This document shows, piece by piece, positions 59,640-64,000 of a stretch of 64,000 bases of DNA. Numbering within the stretch: the stretch's first letter is position 1; each line of letters begins with the position of its first letter. The stretch comes from Candidatus Nitrosotenuis uzonensis (GTDB taxonomy: Archaea; Thermoproteota; Nitrososphaeria; Nitrososphaerales; Nitrosopumilaceae): positions 186,001-250,000 of the forward strand of contig NZ_CBTY010000006.1 in NCBI RefSeq assembly GCF_000723185.1, written 5' to 3'. Made by a program: the position numbers and the translations under genes. The notes beneath the pieces were generated by a model. That model saw only the letters and a list, made by a program, of their open reading frames with translations. It made no database searches and was not told the DNA's origin.

Positions 59640-62600
59640 TGTCGGTTCAAACAGTAAAGTCAATTGACGGAATTAGGTTTTCTGTGTGGTCGCCAACTGA
59701 AATAAGAAAGTATTCGGTGGCAGAGATAACCGCACCAGAAACGTATGATGAGGACGGAATGGCAGTGCAAGGAGGGTTGATGGATGGCAGACTTGGAACC
59801 TTGGAGCCAGGACAAAAATGCCTCACATGCGGCAACACTGCAGCAAGGTGCCCTGGCCACTTTGGACACATCGAGCTTGCAGAACCTGTGCTGCACATAG
59901 CATTCATTGACAATATTCACAAACTGCTTCTGGCAACGTGTCGCTCTTGTTCAAGACTCAAACTTCCGCAAGAAGAACTTGATTCATACTCGCAAATCCG
60001 GAAAAAAGAGGCCGCCTACACCATAATATCGCAAAAGAGAATTCCTGAAGAAATACTGGACAAGGCAAAAAAGGCAAAAGAGTGTCCGCACTGCGGAAAG
60101 CCACAATATGACCTGATATTTACAAAGCCTACCATATTCATAGAAAAGACAGAGATAGGAGAACACAGACTGCTTCCAATCACGATAAGGGAGAGATTCA
60201 CGCAGATTCGAGACGAGGATCTCAAACTGCTAGGATATGATCCGACCACGGCAAGACCTGAATGGTTCATCTTACAAGTACTACCAGTTCCGCCAGTCAC
60301 TGTGAGACCGTCAATCATACTTGAAACTGGAATCAGATCTGAGGATGATCTGACGCACAAGATGGTGGATATCATAAGGGTCAATCAGAGACTAAAGGAA
60401 AGCAAGGATGCAGGAACACCGCCACTCATAGTTCAGGATCTGGTGGACCTATTACAATATCATACAACCACATACTTTGACAACGAGGTCTCAGGAATAC
60501 CGCAGGCTCACCACCGCTCTGGAAGACCGCTAAAAACACTAACGCAACGACTCAAAGGAAAGGAAGGAAGATTCAGAGGATCTCTTTCTGGCAAAAGAGT
60601 GGACTTTTCAAGCAGAACCGTTATCTCGCCAGATCCAAGCTTGGACCTGTCGGAGGTGGGCGTCCCAGAAGCTGTAGCCAAGAAGCTCACAATTCCGGAA
60701 ATTATCACAGAATGGAATATTGAAAGGATGAGAGAGCTTGTAATCAACGGCCCGGAGAAATTCCCAGGCGTCAATTATATTGTAAGACCTGATGGGGTAA
60801 AAATCAGACTTGACTTTGTAGAGGATAGGACAACAATTGCGCAAAACTTGGAAGTTGGATACCTTGTGGAAAGACACCTCTCAGATGGAGACATTGTAAT
60901 GTTCAACAGGCAGCCATCGCTGCATCAGATGTCCATCATGGCGCACTATGTGAGAGTGCTTCCGGGAAAGACCTTTAGGCTACATCCGTCAGTTTGCCCA
61001 CCGTACAACGCAGATTTTGATGGCGATGAGATGAACCTGCACGTACCGCAAAGTGAAGAGGCAAGAGCAGAGGCCATACTTTTGATGAGAGTCCAGGATC
61101 AGCTAATCTCTCCAAGATATGGAGGGCCAATCATTGGCGGACTCAGGGACTTTATCACCGGCTCGTACCTGCTAACAAAAGATGATACACTGCTCACTCC
61201 GCAAGAATTTGCCAACTATGCAATGCTTGGAGGATATGAAGGAACATTCCCAGAGCCAGCAGCAAAAGGCAAGGACGGACCGATGTATACTGGCAAGCAA
61301 CTATTCTCGCTATTCTTACCGTCTGACTTTAATTTTGTAATCACATCCAAGTGGTCCAAGGGTACAAAAGGACAGCAAAAGGATGTAGTGATAAAAAACG
61401 GGCAGCTGATTTCTGGAGTAATAGACAAAGCGTCAATTGGCGCAGAAGAGCCGGAAAGCGTGCTACATAGAATTGCAAAAGACTATGGCAACGCAACAGC
61501 AAAGAAATTCCTCAACTCTGTTCTCATTGTTGCAAAACAGTTTATCACACACTATGGATTTAGCTACGGATATGCTGACCTTGAGCTGTCCGAGAAGGTA
61601 AAAGGCGAAATAAACTCGGCAATCGAAGAGACGTATAATCAGGTCTATGACCTCATATCGCAGGCAAAGAAGGGGACTTTGAGACTGACAAGAGGTCTTT
61701 CCGCAGAGGAAGCACTTGAAGCATATATTGTAAACGAACTATCAAAGGCAAGGGACAAGGCGGGAAACACGGCAGACCAGCAGCTAGAAAAGAACAATGC
61801 TGCAAGAATAATGGCTACCACGGGTGCAAGAGGCTCATCACTTAACATAGGTCAGATGGCAGGAGCACTAGGACAACAGTCTCTGCGTGGAAACAGAATA
61901 AACAAAGGATACAACAACAGATCTCTGCCGCATTTTAAAGAAGGTGATGATAATCCTGACGCTCACGGATTTGTAAAATCAAACTATAGAGATGGACTTT
62001 CTGCAATCGAATTCTTCTTCCACGCGATGGGAGGCAGGGAGGGACTTGTAGACACAGCAGTCAGAACACAACAGTCTGGATACATGCAAAGAAGACTTGT
62101 CAACGCACTTGAGCACATCAAGCTGGAATATGATGGAACAGTCAGAGATCCGCATGGACACATAATACAGTTCCTGTACGGTGAAGACGGAATTGACGTG
62201 GCAAAGTCCGACCATGGTGAGGCATTCAACATCAACAGGCTGATCGAATCGGAGACAATAGTTGATTCTGGCAAAAAGGCAACAAAAGAGGAGGCAGAGG
62301 AACTACTCAAAAAATACACTAAAACATTTAACCCAAGATTGACAAAGCTTGTAGAAGAAGGAATACTCAATTCAAAGCTTAGTAGGGATGGAGCCGAGAA
62401 GGTGCTCAAGAAAGCACTTGATCTTTACAACAAGGCAAAGGCAGAGCCTGGACAGGCAGTAGGCATAGTTACCGCACAGTCAATCGGAGAGCCGGGCACA
62501 CAGATGACACTTAGAACATTCCACTTTGCAGGAATCAGGGAAAGAAACGTAACACTGGGTCTTCCAAGACTTATTGAACTGGTAGATGCCAGAAAAAAAC

Positions 62601-63427
62601 CCGTAACGCCTACGATGGACATCTATCTTGAGGAAAAATACAAAAAGTCAAGAGAGAAGGCAATCGAGGTTGCACGAAACACGTTACAGACAAAGGTAAG
62701 CGCACTAGTCGCAAATGTTGATACGGATTATTCCACACAAATTACAATCGAGCTTAGTGAAGCAGCTTTGAGCCAGAGGGGTTGCACTATTGAAGAGGTT
62801 GAAACTGCACTTGCATCAAACAAAAAATTCAAGCTAGAAACGGCAGGACACACAATAAAGCTGAACTTGGCTGAAGCATCTGATGCTCCCACAGTAATAG
62901 CAATCAGAAACAAGGTGCTAAACACAATTGTAAAAGGAGTTCCTGACATAACCAGAGTCACAGTGGCACAAAAAGATGATGAGTGGGTCATTCAGACTAC
63001 AGGCTCTAACCTTTCAAAGGTTCTTGAAATTGATGGTATAGACAAGCAGAACGTGAGGACAAACAACGTGTTTGAGATTGCTGCAACGCTTGGAATAGAG
63101 GCTGCACGAAATGCACTAATCAATGAGCTGAGCACAACCTTGGAGGATCAGGGACTAGAAGTTGACTCCAGATACATCATGCTAGTGGCAGACATGATGT
63201 GCTCTAGAGGATATTTGCAGCAAATAGGAAGACACGGTATCGCAGGAACAAAAGATAGTGTGCTTGCAAGAGCTGCATTTGAAATCACGGTACCCACAAT
63301 CGCCGAGGCTGCGCTTACTGGCGAAGTTGAAGAGCTAAAGGGCGTAACTGAAAACGTAATTGTTGGAAGCAACATTCCTGTTGGCTCTGGAACAGTTGAC
63401 TTGTTCATGCAAGTCTCCAAACACTAG
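59639..63427 (+). CDS. rpoA: RNA polymerase subunit A (undivided A' plus A'')
   Basis: A 1262-residue largest subunit in one frame. The zinc clamp CLTCGNTAARCPGHFGH, the catalytic NADFDGDEMNLHVP, the bridge helix region near EFFFHAMGGREGLVDTAV, and the A'' part beginning around residue 870 (GQAVGIVTAQSIGEPGTQMT) are all joined. Most archaea encode A' and A'' separately; the joined form is a known mark of the Thaumarchaeota. Stop TAG at 63425-63427. Confidence 0.98.
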   Translation: MSVQTVKSIDGIRFSVWSPTEIRKYSVAEITAPETYDEDGMAVQGGLMDGRLGTLEPGQKCLTCGNTAARCPGHFGHIELAEPVLHIAFIDNIHKLLLATCRSCSRLKLPQEELDSYSQIRKKEAAYTIISQKRIPEEILDKAKKAKECPHCGKPQYDLIFTKPTIFIEKTEIGEHRLLPITIRERFTQIRDEDLKLLGYDPTTARPEWFILQVLPVPPVTVRPSIILETGIRSEDDLTHKMVDIIRVNQRLKESKDAGTPPLIVQDLVDLLQYHTTTYFDNEVSGIPQAHHRSGRPLKTLTQRLKGKEGRFRGSLSGKRVDFSSRTVISPDPSLDLSEVGVPEAVAKKLTIPEIITEWNIERMRELVINGPEKFPGVNYIVRPDGVKIRLDFVEDRTTIAQNLEVGYLVERHLSDGDIVMFNRQPSLHQMSIMAHYVRVLPGKTFRLHPSVCPPYNADFDGDEMNLHVPQSEEARAEAILLMRVQDQLISPRYGGPIIGGLRDFITGSYLLTKDDTLLTPQEFANYAMLGGYEGTFPEPAAKGKDGPMYTGKQLFSLFLPSDFNFVITSKWSKGTKGQQKDVVIKNGQLISGVIDKASIGAEEPESVLHRIAKDYGNATAKKFLNSVLIVAKQFITHYGFSYGYADLELSEKVKGEINSAIEETYNQVYDLISQAKKGTLRLTRGLSAEEALEAYIVNELSKARDKAGNTADQQLEKNNAARIMATTGARGSSLNIGQMAGALGQQSLRGNRINKGYNNRSLPHFKEGDDNPDAHGFVKSNYRDGLSAIEFFFHAMGGREGLVDTAVRTQQSGYMQRRLVNALEHIKLEYDGTVRDPHGHIIQFLYGEDGIDVAKSDHGEAFNINRLIESETIVDSGKKATKEEAEELLKKYTKTFNPRLTKLVEEGILNSKLSRDGAEKVLKKALDLYNKAKAEPGQAVGIVTAQSIGEPGTQMTLRTFHFAGIRERNVTLGLPRLIELVDARKKPVTPTMDIYLEEKYKKSREKAIEVARNTLQTKVSALVANVDTDYSTQITIELSEAALSQRGCTIEEVETALASNKKFKLETAGHTIKLNLAEASDAPTVIAIRNKVLNTIVKGVPDITRVTVAQKDDEWVIQTTGSNLSKVLEIDGIDKQNVRTNNVFEIAATLGIEAARNALINELSTTLEDQGLEVDSRYIMLVADMMCSRGYLQQIGRHGIAGTKDSVLARAAFEITVPTIAEAALTGEVEELKGVTENVIVGSNIPVGSGTVDLFMQVSKH

Positions 63428-63480
63428 GCTCTCTTACACAGGTAAAATTTTTATTTACAATCAGATCGAACTCGCTCTAG

Positions 63481-63963
63481 TTGTTTGAGTTTATCAACGG
63501 CACTGAACTCAAAGTTCTGATAAACTTTGGGTTTTCAATGTTAGCTGGGATTCTAATAGGTATAGAACGAGAGAGCCGTGGCAAACCTGCTGGAATAAGT
63601 ACATTTTCACTTGTAATTTCAGGTTCGATGGTCTTCACGTTTTTGTCTTCGCAGGTAGATCCTGCCTCGACCACAAGGATTGCAGCATATGTGGTTGGAG
63701 GAATAGGATTTCTGGGTGGCGGCATGATCATAAAAGGTGATATAAAAAATATCTTCAATCTTACGACTGCAGCAAGTATCTGGTTTGCGGCATCAATTGG
63801 GATGGCAATCGGATTTGGCTATTACTTTCTTGCGATAATAGGAATAATAGTGTGCGTTCTAACACCTCGCATTCCTCATATTACCAAGATTAAAAAATCC
63901 AAAGCCGTCCCCAAGTCACAAAATTCAGAAGATGACTACACGCCACCACTGGATTCTGACTAG
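63481..63963 (+). CDS. MgtC/SapB-family membrane protein
   Basis: A 160-residue protein with about four helices in the first 130 residues. GILIGIERESRGKPAGI and GGIGFLGGGMIIKG are MgtC family motifs. A charged tail (KSQNSEDDYTPPLDSD) lies in the cytoplasm or outside. TTG 63481, with a TTTTATTTACA promoter at about 63447-63458, 25 bp upstream, so it is separate from rpoA. MgtC proteins regulate magnesium-linked ATPases or act in acid and ion stress; the exact role is not clear. Confidence 0.85.
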   Translation: MFEFINGTELKVLINFGFSMLAGILIGIERESRGKPAGISTFSLVISGSMVFTFLSSQVDPASTTRIAAYVVGGIGFLGGGMIIKGDIKNIFNLTTAASIWFAASIGMAIGFGYYFLAIIGIIVCVLTPRIPHITKIKKSKAVPKSQNSEDDYTPPLDSD

Positions 63964-64000
63964 GAACATACATGCTGGTAATTAGTTAACTTCAAAAATT

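Overview
The window is chromosomal DNA of an ammonia-oxidizing-type archaeon (Nitrososphaerota/Thaumarchaeota, most like the Nitrosopumilales). The main reasons are an undivided largest RNA polymerase subunit (A' and A'' in one 1262-residue gene), an undivided B subunit, three proteins ending in the PEFG-CTERM sorting signal, a two-domain multicopper oxidase next to a ZIP transporter, and many promoters with a TATA box 25-30 bp before a leaderless ATG, GTG or TTG. The genus is my inference.

Layout. 1-5.5 kb: tRNA and nucleotide maintenance genes (tgtA fragment, adenylate kinase-like NTPase, YchF-like GTPase, the KEOPS genes kae1 and bud32, an XTP pyrophosphatase, wyosine enzyme Taw1). 5.5-7.1 kb: an unidentified four-helix structured RNA, a CorA transporter, a 28-residue membrane microprotein and tRNA-His(GTG). 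7.1-15.7 kb: a genomic island at the 3' end of tRNA-His. It has a 90-bp duplication holding the tRNA end plus the integrase start, an integrase without its catalytic C-terminus, a TrmB-like regulator, and several genes with HEPN-type motifs. One is a wHTH/degenerate-nucleotidyltransferase/HEPN protein overlapping a nucleotidyltransferase gene, behind paired 17-bp palindromes set 21 bp apart. 15.7-28 kb: assorted metabolic genes, then a long leftward operon rpoN-eno-rps2-MEMO1-mevalonate kinase-isopentenyl phosphate kinase-Nudix/IDI-prenyl synthase-gltX (information genes plus lipid precursor supply). tRNA-Leu(GAG) lies at 27.8 kb.

28-37.4 kb: translin-like protein, NAD(P)HX epimerase, MBL hydrolase, CobT, GlmS, ribosomal proteins S4 and S13 (S13 with a repetitive Ala/Pro tail), and an AAA ATPase/VWA pair. 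37.4-46 kb: metal handling and cell surface: a multicopper oxidase-ZIP operon behind a perfect 22-bp DtxR-like palindrome, a CDF exporter with three tandem C-terminal domains, a 967-residue secreted S-layer-like protein and a CFI-box protein. 46-53 kb: a B12-type radical SAM enzyme, larB, malate dehydrogenase, and the tight operon larC-larE-cysteine desulfurase, which should make a nickel-pincer nucleotide although no larA lies in the window. 53-56 kb: three tandem PEFG-CTERM surface proteins. 56-63.4 kb: rpoH-rpoB-rpoA with 1-bp overlaps, then an MgtC-like membrane protein.

Strongest leads for undescribed biology: the HEPN/nucleotidyltransferase module and its neighbours in the tRNA-His island, the structured RNA at 5649-5742, the cysteine-less IDI-like Nudix protein beside isopentenyl phosphate kinase, the lar operon with a three-cysteine LarE, and the palindromic operator of the multicopper oxidase-ZIP pair. 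All family calls were made by eye from sequence; no database search was run.
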